Assembly (NCBI GenBank): GCA_013373625.1
Contig: JABXHM010000095.1
Location: 1 to 64,000 of the forward strand
Direction: 5' to 3'
DNA from: Alteromonadaceae bacterium
GTDB taxonomy: Bacteria; Pseudomonadota; Gammaproteobacteria; Enterobacterales; Alteromonadaceae
DNA length: 64,000 nt
Part shown: positions 50,289 through 59,997 of the stretch, one piece after another
Position numbering within the stretch: the first letter of the stretch is position 1
How the letters are laid out: each line of letters opens with the position of its first letter
Translations under genes and position numbers: made by a program
Notes under the pieces: model-generated
Told to the model about the DNA's origin: nothing
Databases searched by the model: none
What the model saw: the letters and a program-made list of their open reading frames with translations, nothing else

Positions 50289-50789
50289 TTAAGGCGTAAC
50301 AGCATTGCTGGGTTTTAACAGCTGTTTACATTGCCTGCATTTATATTGCTTCTGACCACGCATCACCGCGTTGTGACGCCTGATACTTAATGCTACTGGC
50401 CCGCAATCGCACCTGTATTCAGCGGTACGCAAATTTAGCGGCGCTAAATCGAAATCGTGACGCGTTTCTGGTGCGCAATGAAACACATCACGCATGACAC
50501 TTTGCCATTCCTTACCATGCGGCTTTACCCGCCCAAATAACTGGTACACCAATAAGTGACTCACTTCGTGGGGAAGAACATCTTGTATAAATGCGTCGCG
50601 ATTGTGAACCAACAATACCGGATTAAGATTAATGCGGTTTTGCTGCAGAAATGCTGTTCCTGCGTGGCGACCGCTGCGCCGGTAGGTGAGTTCAGGCAGT
50701 GGGAAGTTTCGTTTAAAATACGCATTCGCCTCGGCATAAAGTTCACCGAGGCGTAGCGATAATATTGCTTTGTCTGTCGGGTCGATCAA
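50289..50789 (-). CDS. sprT: SprT-family zinc metalloprotease
   Basis: This 166-aa SprT/Spartan-like protein has the zinc-protease motif HEVSH in DVLPHEVSHLLVYQ and a C-terminal zinc-ribbon with CDCG and CRQC. Eukaryotic SprT-like proteases cut DNA-protein crosslinks; the bacterial role is poorly defined. It overlaps the sppA stop by four bases and is read as the second gene after sppA. Confidence 0.92.
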   Translation of the reverse strand: MIDPTDKAILSLRLGELYAEANAYFKRNFPLPELTYRRSGRHAGTAFLQQNRINLNPVLLVHNRDAFIQDVLPHEVSHLLVYQLFGRVKPHGKEWQSVMRDVFHCAPETRHDFDLAPLNLRTAEYRCDCGPVALSIRRHNAVMRGQKQYKCRQCKQLLKPSNAVTP

Positions 50790-52660
50790 CGGCTATCAAC
50801 AACTCTGCAGGTTAAGCAAAGGGTATACATATGCTGTGGATCGTTAAACGACGCCAGCATGTCTACCTGTGACATAGTCTCACGCATAATGTCTGCCAGC
50901 ATGCCATTGGGCTGAGCAATGTTCATTTTAATCGCGTAAATAACTGCCTGACCGAAGAACTCTCTCCAGAACTGCTCTTTAGGGCTAAGTTTGCGGGTGA
51001 CATAAACCGTATTGTAATTTTCAACTTCGGCGAGTTCTGCTGCGGCGACTACGGCGTCGTCCAGGGTACCCAAAGCATCTACCAGGCCCAATTCCAGCGC
51101 ATCGGTACCAATCCATACTCGCCCCTGGGCAACTTCATCCACGGCATCAACACTCATGTCTCGCTCGTAGGCTACGAGTGTCAGAAACTCCTGATATTTG
51201 CTCTCGATACTGCGTTGTATAATTTTACCGTAAAGTGGGTCAAGCCCTCTCAGCGGTGAAAACCCTGCCATTTCTGTTGTACTGACACCGTCTGTATCAA
51301 TGCCCAAATAATCAGCCGTATTCTCAAAAGTGGGCAGTGTTGCAAATACCCCTATCGAACCTGTAATTGTACTGGGGCTGGCAAAGATTTTATCGGCGCT
51401 GGCTGAAATCCAATAACCTCCCGACGCTGCGTAAGTGTTCATGGAAGCTACAACGGGTTTACCGGCCTGGCGTAAATTGAGCACTTCCTGACGTATGATT
51501 TCTGACGCCGATGCGCTGCCGCCAGGCGAGTCAACCTGAAGTACTACCGCTTTCACTGAATCATCCAGGCGTGCCTGACGCAACAGCGCAGCAGTGGTGT
51601 TGCCACCAATGTTACCAGCTGTTTGCTCACCATCCATGATGGTGCCTTTTGCTACCACAACAGCAACCTTGTCACCCGGAGGCTCTGCGAGCGGCATTGG
51701 CGGGTTGATGACATTGTTATAATCGCGGTAAGAGGTGTATTTAAAGCCCAGACGGTTATCCTCTGAGCCAACCATATCAATAATTTCCTGGCGGACTTCT
51801 TCGCGGGTTTTTATCGCATCTACCCAGCCTTTCTGGATCGCATACTGGGCTGAGTCGCCACCGGCTTGTTCAAAGTTGGCCAGCATGACATCGAGATCTT
51901 CATCAAAATTATTGATATCGACACCCCGAGCCGCAGCGACATCGGTTTTATACTGTTGCCAATACTGATTTAACCAACGTAAGTTCATTTCTTTTGCAGC
52001 GTCTGACATGTCTTCACGGATAAATGGCTCGACAGCCGATTTAAAGGTACCCACTCTGAAGATGTGCATATTGACTTTTAGTTTTTCGAGTGCCCGTTTA
52101 AGGTAAACACTATAGCTCGCATAGCCATCTATCGATACGCCGCCGACCGGGTTTAAATAAATATTATCGGCGTGAGCTGCAATGTAATATTGCGACTGTG
52201 TATAGTAATCGCCAATCGCGATGACGGGTTTTTCGGAAGTTTTGAAGTCGTCAATGGCGTCGGCAACCGTACGAAGCTTGTTTAAACCACCGCCGCGTAA
52301 CCCTTGTAAATTGAGGATAACCGCTTTAATACGTTTGTCAGCCTTGGCATTTTCAAGCACCTTGACCACGTCTTGTACAAGCACTTCGGGATTTTCCGGC
52401 TGCTCGTTAAAGGCTTCCTGGATAAACTCTGAAATCGGGTCTACGGCCGTTTTCTGAATGACAAGCGTACCATTTAAGGATAGTACCAGCGCACTTTCAG
52501 GGGTCACTTTTGGGGCAGCTTCATCCTGGCTGGCGATCACAATAATGCCGATAAAAATGACTAAAAACACCACGTTAAAAAATAACTTTCGACAAAAATT
52601 GAGTGCAGTCCACAACCCAATAAACAGTGATTTAGTCCAACTTCTACTTTTTTCAGCCAT
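50786..52660 (-). CDS. sppA: Protease IV, signal peptide peptidase
   Basis: This 624-aa inner-membrane Ser/Lys protease degrades cleaved signal peptides. It has a membrane anchor at about 26-44 (LFFNVVFLVIFIGIIVIAS) and two tandem S49 domains. The general base Lys is in RVGTFKSAVEPF in the first half, and the nucleophile Ser is in MNTYAASGGYW in the second. The length is like E. coli SppA (618). It overlaps sprT. Confidence 0.96.
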   Translation of the reverse strand: MAEKSRSWTKSLFIGLWTALNFCRKLFFNVVFLVIFIGIIVIASQDEAAPKVTPESALVLSLNGTLVIQKTAVDPISEFIQEAFNEQPENPEVLVQDVVKVLENAKADKRIKAVILNLQGLRGGGLNKLRTVADAIDDFKTSEKPVIAIGDYYTQSQYYIAAHADNIYLNPVGGVSIDGYASYSVYLKRALEKLKVNMHIFRVGTFKSAVEPFIREDMSDAAKEMNLRWLNQYWQQYKTDVAAARGVDINNFDEDLDVMLANFEQAGGDSAQYAIQKGWVDAIKTREEVRQEIIDMVGSEDNRLGFKYTSYRDYNNVINPPMPLAEPPGDKVAVVVAKGTIMDGEQTAGNIGGNTTAALLRQARLDDSVKAVVLQVDSPGGSASASEIIRQEVLNLRQAGKPVVASMNTYAASGGYWISASADKIFASPSTITGSIGVFATLPTFENTADYLGIDTDGVSTTEMAGFSPLRGLDPLYGKIIQRSIESKYQEFLTLVAYERDMSVDAVDEVAQGRVWIGTDALELGLVDALGTLDDAVVAAAELAEVENYNTVYVTRKLSPKEQFWREFFGQAVIYAIKMNIAQPNGMLADIMRETMSQVDMLASFNDPQHMYTLCLTCRVVDSR

Positions 52661-52745
52661 ACCTACAACTTACCTATATTAGTATTCCCCGCTATTGTTA
52701 ACTAATCGGCAAGTTATCGCGAGTTAATTTTGTAATGAAATGTTA

Positions 52746-52931
52746 TTACTGCTGTCTATCAGGTTGCTTAGCGCCAGTTTTAGCTGACTCGTCGTCATTT
52801 AACCAATATTGTAGTAATTGTGCGATGGCCTTGTGCTGTTCGTCAGATAACGTCATGAGCAGCTTCGCCTGCCTCTCGCGATAGTGAACTTTACGCTGAC
52901 CACGTTGCATTAATTGACTAAAACGGCTCAT
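52746..52931 (-). CDS. Small hydrophilic protein of unknown function
   Basis: This possible 61-aa protein begins MSRFSQLMQRGQRKVHYRER and is helical and basic, ending in a polar tail. The ATG at 52931 is the last Met before upstream sequence that overlaps the promoter and 5' end of the divergent doxX-like gene. No clear ribosome site is visible. I do not recognise it; it may be a lineage-specific small gene. Confidence 0.4.
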   Translation of the reverse strand: MSRFSQLMQRGQRKVHYRERQAKLLMTLSDEQHKAIAQLLQYWLNDDESAKTGAKQPDRQQ

Positions 52932-52998
52932 GAATATGAAAGTATTTGTGGGTTTGTTCGTTCTATCACTGTAAACGTATATTAAAAGGTTAACAACA

Positions 52999-53634
52999 AT
53001 GGTTACACTGGTCCTCAGGTTGAATAGTATTTTTGACCGTATAGCAGACGCGTGGAGCAGTATTGCGTTATTGTTGTTGAGGCTGTATCTGACACCCGTT
53101 CTGGCGCAAGCAGGATGGCAAAAATTAAACAACCTCGACAGCACCGCTGATTGGTTTGGGAATACCGATTATGGTTTAGGCTTGCCTTTCCCGTTGGTTA
53201 TGGCCATATTGGCCGCTGTAACTGAGTTTGTTGGCGCCTGGTTATTGCTGTTTGGTCTGGGTACACGTTTAGTTGCGATACCGATGATGATCACTATGCT
53301 GGTTGCCATATTTGCGGTGCACTGGGATAACGGTTGGTTGGCCATTGCGGACGCTAACAGTTGGTTGGCAGATGGCACTTTATTGCTCAATGAGTCAGTC
53401 ATGGCGGCACCGGAAAAACTGGCCGCTGCCACGTCATTATTGACCGAGTACGGCCATATAGATTGGCTGACATCCAGTGGCAGTTTTGTTGTGCTTAATA
53501 ACGGAATTGAATTTGCTGCCACCTATTTCGTGATGTTGCTTGTGTTGTTTTGTTTCGGTGGTGGACGTTATGTCAGCATCGACTATTATCTGCTTCAATG
53601 GTTGAAGAATGGCGCAGCAAACAACGATACATAA
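52999..53634 (+). CDS. DoxX-family membrane protein
   Basis: This 211-aa inner-membrane protein has four hydrophobic helices and the DoxX-type start (ALLLLRLYLTPVLAQAGWQK) followed by LPFPLVMAILAAVTEFVGAW. DoxX-like proteins are linked to thiol or quinone redox chemistry and detoxification, but the role here is not determined. It has an insert of about 60 residues between helices 3 and 4 (WDNGWLAIADANSW onwards) that is longer than usual. The next gene is a nitroreductase, 78 bases away. Confidence 0.85.
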   Translation: MVTLVLRLNSIFDRIADAWSSIALLLLRLYLTPVLAQAGWQKLNNLDSTADWFGNTDYGLGLPFPLVMAILAAVTEFVGAWLLLFGLGTRLVAIPMMITMLVAIFAVHWDNGWLAIADANSWLADGTLLLNESVMAAPEKLAAATSLLTEYGHIDWLTSSGSFVVLNNGIEFAATYFVMLLVLFCFGGGRYVSIDYYLLQWLKNGAANNDT

Positions 53635-53712
53635 AAAACAGTAAAGTCTCTTGCCATAAGGGTGGTCTTTTTGTGAATCTGTGCGTAAATTAGCAGCAAA
53701 GAGGAGAGCTTT

Positions 53713-54264
53713 ATGGATGCACTGGATTTACTGATCAATCGTCACTCACAACCCCGGTTAACGTCACCAGCCCCCAGCGGTGAGGTACTGGATAACATCA
53801 AGCTGGCGGCGCTGCGAGCGCCTGATCACGGCGCACTCAAACCGTGGCGCTTCTTGATTTGTCAGGGCAAAGGCCTGGATAAGCTTGGCAGCTTATTTGA
53901 GCAGTCGGCAATTGATAACGACAAGCCTGAGCGTGTCATTGAGCGCGCTCCCCAGTTACCCACTCGCGCCCCCATGATTATCGTGATCACCACACGTTAC
54001 CAGGAGCATGAGAAGGTGCCCGCCATTGAACAATTTGCTTCTGCCAGTTGCGCAGCAATGGCGATGCAAATGGCGGCGGCCGCGCAAGGTTTTCAAGGTA
54101 TGTGGCGCACGGGTGAATACGCGCATTGTGATATTGTAAAGAAAGGCTTAGGGGTTGCCCCCGAAGATGAAATTGTCGGCTTTTTATATCTTGGTACTCC
54201 CGCACAGGCGTCTGGTGCCAAGCCAGCACCTTCAGCGGATGACTATTTCTCGGTATGGGAATAG
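53713..54264 (+). CDS. ydjA: Nitroreductase-family protein YdjA
   Basis: This 183-aa FMN flavoprotein is colinear with E. coli YdjA: MDALDLLINRHSQPRL, RAPDHGALKPWRF, SCAAMAMQMAAAAQGFQGMW and DEIVGFLYLGTP. It should reduce nitro-aromatics or similar compounds with NAD(P)H. GAGGAG precedes the ATG. In E. coli ydjA adjoins sppA; here sppA is nearby with the doxX-like gene between them. Confidence 0.94.
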   Translation: MDALDLLINRHSQPRLTSPAPSGEVLDNIKLAALRAPDHGALKPWRFLICQGKGLDKLGSLFEQSAIDNDKPERVIERAPQLPTRAPMIIVITTRYQEHEKVPAIEQFASASCAAMAMQMAAAAQGFQGMWRTGEYAHCDIVKKGLGVAPEDEIVGFLYLGTPAQASGAKPAPSADDYFSVWE

Positions 54265-54588
54265 CAAAGTGGCGTATTGATCACTACTGAAGTTAAACTG
54301 TGTATATTGTGGGCAAGGCGGCCCCCATGCAACAACCGCATGAATGGATGCCAGCGACGCTTTTGCGTTATGCACTGGAAACACAGGGTGTAATCCTGCT
54401 GGAATGGGCGCGCAACCGTGTTTGGCTGTTTTGCGAACCTGCTCTATGCAGGAATGAGATAATTTACAACGTTGAATCACTGGCGAATACTCGATGTTGA
54501 GGTGACAGATTATTGCCGGAAAATAAGGGAGTGCGCTGTGTTGGCGCAACCACCCGGGCTTAATTTACTTCAATGGGGGAGCAAAGCC
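54265..54588. other. Gene-free stretch before the DUF2306-like gene
   Basis: A 66-codon open frame at 54300-54500 and a minus-strand frame exist, but neither has a ribosome site or family resemblance. I regard the region as non-coding, holding the promoter of the following membrane-protein gene. Confidence 0.4.
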
Positions 54589-55089
54589 ATGATTGATCTT
54601 TCAAACTGGATTCATTCCACTGTGGGCGGCGTACATGTTTTCGCCTCGTTTACTGGCCTGGCTGCAGGAGCCTGGGTGATTATCGGTAAAAAAGGGACAA
54701 AACTGCATAAATATACTGGCTACGCATTTGTGACATCGTTACTCCTGGTAAACGTCTCTGCGATGTTTATTTATGATTTTAATCAGGGTAGCCCCAGCGT
54801 TTTCCATTTATTGGTGCCCGTGTCGTTGTTCTTTTTAGCATTTGGCATGTATCCAATGCTTTTTGGTAAAAAGCCACGAGCACTTAATCGGCATATCATT
54901 GGAATGAGTGCTGCGGTGTATGGGCTCTATGCAGCGGGGGCAACAGAATATTTTGTGCGGGAAATAGCACAGGGCCTTAGTCCTAGCCAGTTAATTTTAT
55001 ATTCGTTTCTGATTTCAGTGCCCTTCGCTGTGGCGATAACGGTGAGCATTATTTACTTTCAAAAGAAATTCAAAAACAGGTTGGGGTAA
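54589..55089 (+). CDS. DUF2306-like membrane protein
   Basis: This 166-aa inner-membrane protein has about five helices: HSTVGGVHVFASFTGLAAGAW, FVTSLLLVNVSAMFIYDF, FHLLVPVSLFFLAFGMYP, a fourth near IIGMSAAVYGLYAAG, and LILYSFLISVPFAVAITVS. His residues near the first, second and third helices resemble heme-ligand positions of small cytochrome-like DUF2306 proteins; that reading is uncertain. The start is fixed by GGGAG seven bases before ATG 54589. It is convergent with pykA. Confidence 0.8.
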   Translation: MIDLSNWIHSTVGGVHVFASFTGLAAGAWVIIGKKGTKLHKYTGYAFVTSLLLVNVSAMFIYDFNQGSPSVFHLLVPVSLFFLAFGMYPMLFGKKPRALNRHIIGMSAAVYGLYAAGATEYFVREIAQGLSPSQLILYSFLISVPFAVAITVSIIYFQKKFKNRLG

Positions 55090-55131
55090 TATACCAGCCG
55101 GATGCAACGGATCATTTTCTCACACACCATT

Positions 55132-55173
55132 AAAAATGCCGGATAACACAGACGTGTTTCCGGCATTTAAAAA
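55132..55173. terminator. Bidirectional terminator between DUF2306-like gene and pykA
   Basis: AAAAATGCCGG-ATAACAC-AGAC-GTGTTT-CCGGCATTTAAAAA forms a long stem with A and T runs at both ends. It lies midway between convergent stops. Confidence 0.85.
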
Positions 55174-55189
55174 GCGCTTTACAGAGTTA

Positions 55190-56626
55190 TTAATCTACCA
55201 CAATAATTTTGATTGCATCGGAGGCGCCGATGGTTTCCATGCGATCACCGTGGGTTAGAATAATGATGTCGCCAGGCTCAGCAAGTTTATGTGATTTAAC
55301 CAGCGCGACAACGTCTTTACGAAGTTCACCCGGCGCACTTTTACTTGAGTCAAAGTGCAACGGCTTAACATTACGGTACAATGCCATCGCATTAAGGGTA
55401 TTAATGTGACGTGACAATGCCAGAATCGGTAAGCGGGTGGTCATGCGTGACATTAAACGTGGCGTACTGCCACTTTCTGTCAGGCCTACAATCGCTTTCA
55501 CACCGGGAAGGTGGTTGGCCGCATAGACTGCTGACATCGCGATAGTTTCGCTAACAGAGCCAAACATTTCATCCATACGGTGTTTGGATATTTTAACACT
55601 GGAATGCGTTTCCGCACCTTCACAAACACGCGCCATTGCTTTGACCGTTTCTACCGGGAAGCTACCTGCAGCAGTTTCGGCAGAAAGCATTACGGCGTCG
55701 GTACCATCTAATACGGCATTCGCCACATCCATCACTTCAGCGCGGGTCGGCATTGGGCTTTCAATCATCGACTCCATCATTTGCGTGGCAGTGATGACGA
55801 CTTTATTTAACTGGCGAGAGCGGGCAATCAGCTTTTTCTGTACGCCTACCAATTCAGCATCGCCAATTTCCACGCCGAGATCGCCTCGCGCTACCATTAC
55901 AGCATCTGATGCACGAATCACATCATCAATGGCTTCATCGCTAGCCACTGCTTCGGCACGCTCAACTTTTGCACAAATCATGGCCTTACAACCAGCAGCT
56001 TCTGCCAGCTCCCGGGCGTAATCAAGATCGGCACCACTGCGTGGGAACGAAACCGCTAAATAATCAACCCCGATTTCAGCTGCAGTCAGAATGTCTTTTT
56101 TATCTTTCTCGGTAAGGGCTTCAGCCGATAAGCCACCGCCCAAACGGTTAATACCTTTGTTGTTTGATAATTTACCACCAACAGTAACAACAGTATGCAC
56201 TTTGCGACCTTCAACACTGGTCACCTCAAGTTGAATACGACCATCGTCGAGTAACAAAATATCGCCCTTGCTGACATCGTCAGGCAACGCTTTATAGTCA
56301 ATACCAACCTGCTGTTCGTTACCGGCATCGCGGTCGAGCTCAGCATCAAGGATAAACGGGTCACCAATAGTGAGATTGACTTTGTCATTGGCAAATCGTG
56401 ACACCCGAATTTTAGGGCCTTGCAAATCACCCAGAATAGCAACGTACTTACCCAGCTTTTTGGCTGCGGCACGAACGCGTTGAGCACGTTCAATGTGGTC
56501 TTGTGCCTGACCGTGTGAAAAGTTCATTCGTACAACATTTGCACCAGCCGCTATAATGGCTTCGATCATTTCTTGCGTGTCTGTAGCGGGGCCTAGCGTA
56601 GCCAGAATTTTCGTTCTTCTCGTCAT
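55190..56626 (-). CDS. pykA: Pyruvate kinase, PykA type
   Basis: This 478-aa glycolytic enzyme converts PEP and ADP to pyruvate and ATP. It has the start [29 protein letters not shown], the catalytic Lys region [28 protein letters not shown], and [19 protein letters not shown]. Length and sequence favour the AMP-activated type II enzyme, as does its place next to hexR. The upstream region has a HexR-like box that would overlap the -35 element. Confidence 0.96.
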   Translation of the reverse strand: MTRRTKILATLGPATDTQEMIEAIIAAGANVVRMNFSHGQAQDHIERAQRVRAAAKKLGKYVAILGDLQGPKIRVSRFANDKVNLTIGDPFILDAELDRDAGNEQQVGIDYKALPDDVSKGDILLLDDGRIQLEVTSVEGRKVHTVVTVGGKLSNNKGINRLGGGLSAEALTEKDKKDILTAAEIGVDYLAVSFPRSGADLDYARELAEAAGCKAMICAKVERAEAVASDEAIDDVIRASDAVMVARGDLGVEIGDAELVGVQKKLIARSRQLNKVVITATQMMESMIESPMPTRAEVMDVANAVLDGTDAVMLSAETAAGSFPVETVKAMARVCEGAETHSSVKISKHRMDEMFGSVSETIAMSAVYAANHLPGVKAIVGLTESGSTPRLMSRMTTRLPILALSRHINTLNAMALYRNVKPLHFDSSKSAPGELRKDVVALVKSHKLAEPGDIIILTHGDRMETIGASDAIKIIVVD

Positions 56627-56673
56627 GTGTGTTATCGCTTGTTAATTGTTAAAGTGGGACAACCCGTGATTTA

Positions 56674-56709
56674 AGTATAGCTGAAAATCTATTTCGTAAT
56701 TTAATTACA
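56674..56709 (-). promoter_or_regulatory. pykA promoter with HexR-like box
   Basis: CGTAATTTAATTACA (56695-56709) matches 14 of 15 positions of the HexR consensus TGTAATWWWATTACA. A minus-strand TATACT (56679-56674) lies downstream at a distance that puts the -35 element inside the palindrome, which fits repression of pykA by HexR. Confidence 0.7.
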
Positions 56710-57106
56710 AAATACTAGACGAATTTGACCAAATTGTGAATGGTTGATTAAAGATTCTTTATTAATTAATCAAATACTAACTATCAGCATAGTAAAAACA
56801 GCCAACAGTTGCCAGTGAGCATTCGCTCGGGCAAGTCTGTCACATCGCGTCTATTCAACATTGGTAACACGCCGCATCGTTGATGCATAAGAGGTGACAC
56901 GCTCGCTGTTATTGATAGTGAATTTGCCATCTGCTTTGCATTCAGAAGCACTAACTGTTAACTGAAGTACACAGTGGTTATTCAGGCAATCGTGGAGGAA
57001 AATGGCTGTCCAACATTGTCTTATCCTCGTCTGACAATTGTATTACAAATACAGGTTTTTGGCCAGTCGTGCTGGCAGCCATTGACAAAAATGCTGGCAG
57101 ATAACC
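56710..57106. other. pykA-hexR intergenic region
   Basis: This is about 400 bp between the pykA promoter and the hexR stop codon. A 62-codon frame (56974-57162) runs into hexR on the opposite strand and has no supporting features. I see no RNA gene, repeat or further terminator of note. Confidence 0.4.
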
Positions 57107-57958
57107 CTAGTTTTCGCGTTTTTCATAACGTGAGCCGCGCAGAGTATCTTTTACCCGTTTAAGGTTTTCTCTGAATTTATTACCGCGACGCAAAGTAAAT
57201 CCTGTAGCGAGCACATCAACCAGCGTCAGTTGCGCGATACGTGAGGCCATTGGCATGTACATATCGGTATCTTCGGGCACTTCAAGAGACAGCACGTAGG
57301 TGCACTCATTGGCCAGTGGACTGTCTGCTGATGTTATGCCGACAACCGTCGCGTCGTTTGCTTTGGCTATTTGCGCTATTTCAACCAGACTCTTTGTTCT
57401 GCCAGTATGTGAGAACAACATTACCACATCACCAGAACCGCAGTTCATGCAACTCATGCGTTGCATCAGAATGTCTTCAAAATACACCACTGGGACGTTA
57501 AACCGAAAAAACTTATTCAGCGCATCATGTGCAACAGAAGCTGAAGCACCTAAACCAAAAAAGGAAATTCGCTGCGCCTGGGTTAGCAAATCAACTACCC
57601 GGTTGACCGTGTTAACGCATACTGACTGACGGGCAACTTCCAGAGATGCCATGGTCGATTCGAATATTTTATTAGTGTATTCATCCGGGCTATCGTTTTC
57701 GTCGACGTGACGGTTTACGTAGGGTGTTCCGTTAGCGAGGCTTTGCGCGAGATGCAGTTTGAAATCCGGAAAACCTTTGGTGTCTAAGCGGCGGCAAAAA
57801 CGGTTAACCGTGGGTTCGCTGACATCTGACATTTTTGCCAGAGTTGCTATACTGGAGTGAATCGCCGATTGAGGATTTGCCAGGATCACTTCTGCGACTT
57901 TGCGTTCCGATTTACTGAATGCAGATTTATGCTGTGTGATTTTCTCTAAAATATTCAT
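57107..57958 (-). CDS. hexR: HexR, RpiR-family regulator of central carbon metabolism
   Basis: This 283-aa regulator has an N-terminal RpiR-type HTH (SKSERKVAEVILANPQSAIH, with MSDVSEPTVNRFCRRL) and a C-terminal SIS sugar-phosphate domain (ISFFGLGASASVAHDALNKF, VMLFSHTGRTKSLVEIAQ). It senses 2-keto-3-deoxy-6-phosphogluconate, the ED intermediate made by the Edd encoded nearby. The ATG at MNILEKITQ is the family start; the frame continues to 58000. HexR-like boxes occur at pykA, zwf, hexR and possibly ppsA. Confidence 0.95.
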   Translation of the reverse strand: MNILEKITQHKSAFSKSERKVAEVILANPQSAIHSSIATLAKMSDVSEPTVNRFCRRLDTKGFPDFKLHLAQSLANGTPYVNRHVDENDSPDEYTNKIFESTMASLEVARQSVCVNTVNRVVDLLTQAQRISFFGLGASASVAHDALNKFFRFNVPVVYFEDILMQRMSCMNCGSGDVVMLFSHTGRTKSLVEIAQIAKANDATVVGITSADSPLANECTYVLSLEVPEDTDMYMPMASRIAQLTLVDVLATGFTLRRGNKFRENLKRVKDTLRGSRYEKREN

Positions 57959-58039
57959 ATTGTTTTTATAACACTGTGTGTGAAAAGTGTGTTCTCCCAA
58001 TCGCTATACTACTGAATATGTAAGATCGTACAAGAAAAA

Positions 58040-58054
58040 TGTAATTAATTAACA
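58040..58054. promoter_or_regulatory. HexR-like box upstream of hexR
   Basis: TGTAATTAATTAACA agrees with 13 of 15 positions of the HexR consensus. It lies 82 bases upstream of the hexR start, which would allow autoregulation. It is weaker than the zwf and pykA boxes. Confidence 0.4.
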
Positions 58055-58399
58055 TGATTTGCAGTATTACGTTTCGAAATAAAACACCAAAGCAGACGGG
58101 CACTGTAAAAATCGCTTAGTCGTTGATGATAATTAATATTGTATGATGTTTGTCGCAGTAAATTTAGCGCGCTGATTGAGTTGCTGGCAGTGGCGGTGAT
58201 GGGAATAAATCGACTGATTGCCTGAGGCTTTGCTGTTTAAGGCACTCAGAAAATTAATTGCGGTAAACAATCAATGGCAGAAGCGTACTACTTTTGGCTT
58301 ATTTGGCCTTGGTTGTTGCGTTGGAAACTGCCGGTATTGCCTGTCTTGTATGGGCTTAGCAAGAATTGCTGGATTTTAATTCAGATACGAAACAAAAGT
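58055..58399. other. hexR-zwf divergent intergenic region
   Basis: No gene is supported here. A 70-codon frame at 58274-58486 overlaps the zwf operator and has no ribosome site. The region separates the hexR box from the zwf box. Confidence 0.4.
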
Positions 58400-58414
58400 T
58401 GTAATTTTACTACA
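58400..58414. promoter_or_regulatory. HexR box upstream of zwf
   Basis: TGTAATTTTACTACA matches 14 of 15 consensus positions and is preceded by T and followed by T, as in the extended 17-bp site. It lies 88 bases before the zwf start and should control the whole zwf-pgl-edd-glk-eda operon. Confidence 0.75.
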
Positions 58415-58501
58415 TTTGTTGTTAACTATACGATAACAAATAGCATCATAGCAGCCGTCAGAACGGTTGCTGTTAGGATAAATTGATATAAGGCCGATTT
58501 C

Positions 58502-59995
58502 ATGGTGATGGATAGTTCTTTTGAAGCCTGTGACTTTGTGTTGTTTGGCACTAAAGGTGACCTTTCCCGACGCAAACTGTTACCTTCAATGTATCAGTTA
58601 GAGAAAGCAGGATTGTTGCATGCAGATACGACAATTGTGGGTGTAGCACGCCAGTCTCTCTCAGACGAAGAGTATGTAGAAGAAGTCAGAAAGTCGCTTG
58701 AAGAGTTCTCAGGTGAAACCATTTGTGAAACCACATGGGAGACATTTAAAGCGAGACTTTCTTACGCACAGATAGACATGAAAGAGATCGCCAGCTACAA
58801 CTCGCTGGAAGCTCATGTTAACCCAGACCGCGTAATGGTTTGTTATCTGGCGACACCACCTTCTATTTACGGTGATATTTGTCGTGGCTTACATGGCTGT
58901 AATATTATCGACTCCAGTGTACGTTTGGTATTAGAAAAGCCAATTGGTCATGATCTTGAATCGTCTAAAGTGATCAACGAGCAGGTTGCTGAATATTTTA
59001 ATGAGTCGCAGATATACCGCATTGACCACTATCTAGGTAAAGAAACCGTTCTTAACCTGATTGCATTGCGTTTTGCTAACTCTATTTTTACGACCAATTG
59101 GGATCATAACTGTATTGATCATGTACAAATATCGGTCGCTGAGTCTGTGGGTATTGAAGGCCGTTGGGGATACTTTGACGATGCGGGCCAAATGCGCGAT
59201 ATGGTACAGAATCACCTGCTGCAGATTCTGAGCCTGGTTGCGATGGAACCACCGGCTAATCTGAACGCAGACAGTATTCGCGATGAGAAACTGAAAGTGC
59301 TTAAGGCCTTGCGCCCGATTAATGCCAATAACGTGAATGACGTTACGGTACGGGGTCAGTACACATCAGGTTTTGTAAAAGGTAAAGAAGTACCGGGTTA
59401 TCTTGAAGAAGATGACGCTAACACGGTGAGTAAAACGGAAACATTTGTGGCCATTAAAGCCGAGATCGACAACTGGCGCTGGGCCGGTGTACCGTTTTAT
59501 TTGAGAACCGGTAAACGGTTACCGACCAAAGTTTCGGAAGTCGTAATTTACTTTAAACGTCAGCCCCACAACCTGTTCACCGATAGCTTTAGTGCGCTGC
59601 CACCAAACAAGCTGGTTATTCGTTTACAGCCGGATGAAGGCGTAGAAATTACAGTAATGAATAAAGTACCCGGGCTAACCAGTTCCGGTGCAATGGATTT
59701 ACAGAAATCCAAGCTTAACTTAAGTTTTTCTGAAGAATTCTCGGAAGAGAGAATTCCAGACGCTTATGAAAAGTTGCTACTGGAAGTGATGCTCGGTAAT
59801 CAGGCACTATTCGTTCGTCGTGACGAAATCGAACAAGCCTGGACCTGGGTTGATTCAATTTTAGCCGCTTGGCGCAATACCAACGAACCTGCGGAACCTT
59901 ATCAGGCTGGTACCTGGGGACCTGTTGCGTCAATTGGTTTGCTGGCTCGCGAAAATCGCAGCTGGTATGAAAGTAAGGTTAAAAAGAAAAAATAA
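58502..59995 (+). CDS. zwf: Glucose-6-phosphate 1-dehydrogenase
   Basis: This 497-aa enzyme oxidises glucose-6-phosphate with NADP, the entry step of the pentose phosphate and ED routes. It has the dinucleotide motif FGTKGDLSRRKLLPSMY and the active-site signature RIDHYLGKETVLNLIALRFAN. AAGG precedes an ATG GTG ATG start. The pgl gene begins three bases after the stop codon. Confidence 0.97.
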   Translation: MVMDSSFEACDFVLFGTKGDLSRRKLLPSMYQLEKAGLLHADTTIVGVARQSLSDEEYVEEVRKSLEEFSGETICETTWETFKARLSYAQIDMKEIASYNSLEAHVNPDRVMVCYLATPPSIYGDICRGLHGCNIIDSSVRLVLEKPIGHDLESSKVINEQVAEYFNESQIYRIDHYLGKETVLNLIALRFANSIFTTNWDHNCIDHVQISVAESVGIEGRWGYFDDAGQMRDMVQNHLLQILSLVAMEPPANLNADSIRDEKLKVLKALRPINANNVNDVTVRGQYTSGFVKGKEVPGYLEEDDANTVSKTETFVAIKAEIDNWRWAGVPFYLRTGKRLPTKVSEVVIYFKRQPHNLFTDSFSALPPNKLVIRLQPDEGVEITVMNKVPGLTSSGAMDLQKSKLNLSFSEEFSEERIPDAYEKLLLEVMLGNQALFVRRDEIEQAWTWVDSILAAWRNTNEPAEPYQAGTWGPVASIGLLARENRSWYESKVKKKK

Positions 59996-59997
59996 TT

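Noticed and set aside
54300-54500. 66-codon frame before the DUF2306-like gene
   Set aside because: No ribosome site, no recognisable fold, and an overlapping opposite-strand frame of similar quality.
56974-57162. 62-codon frame between pykA and hexR
   Set aside because: It runs into the hexR 3' end on the opposite strand and lacks translation signals.
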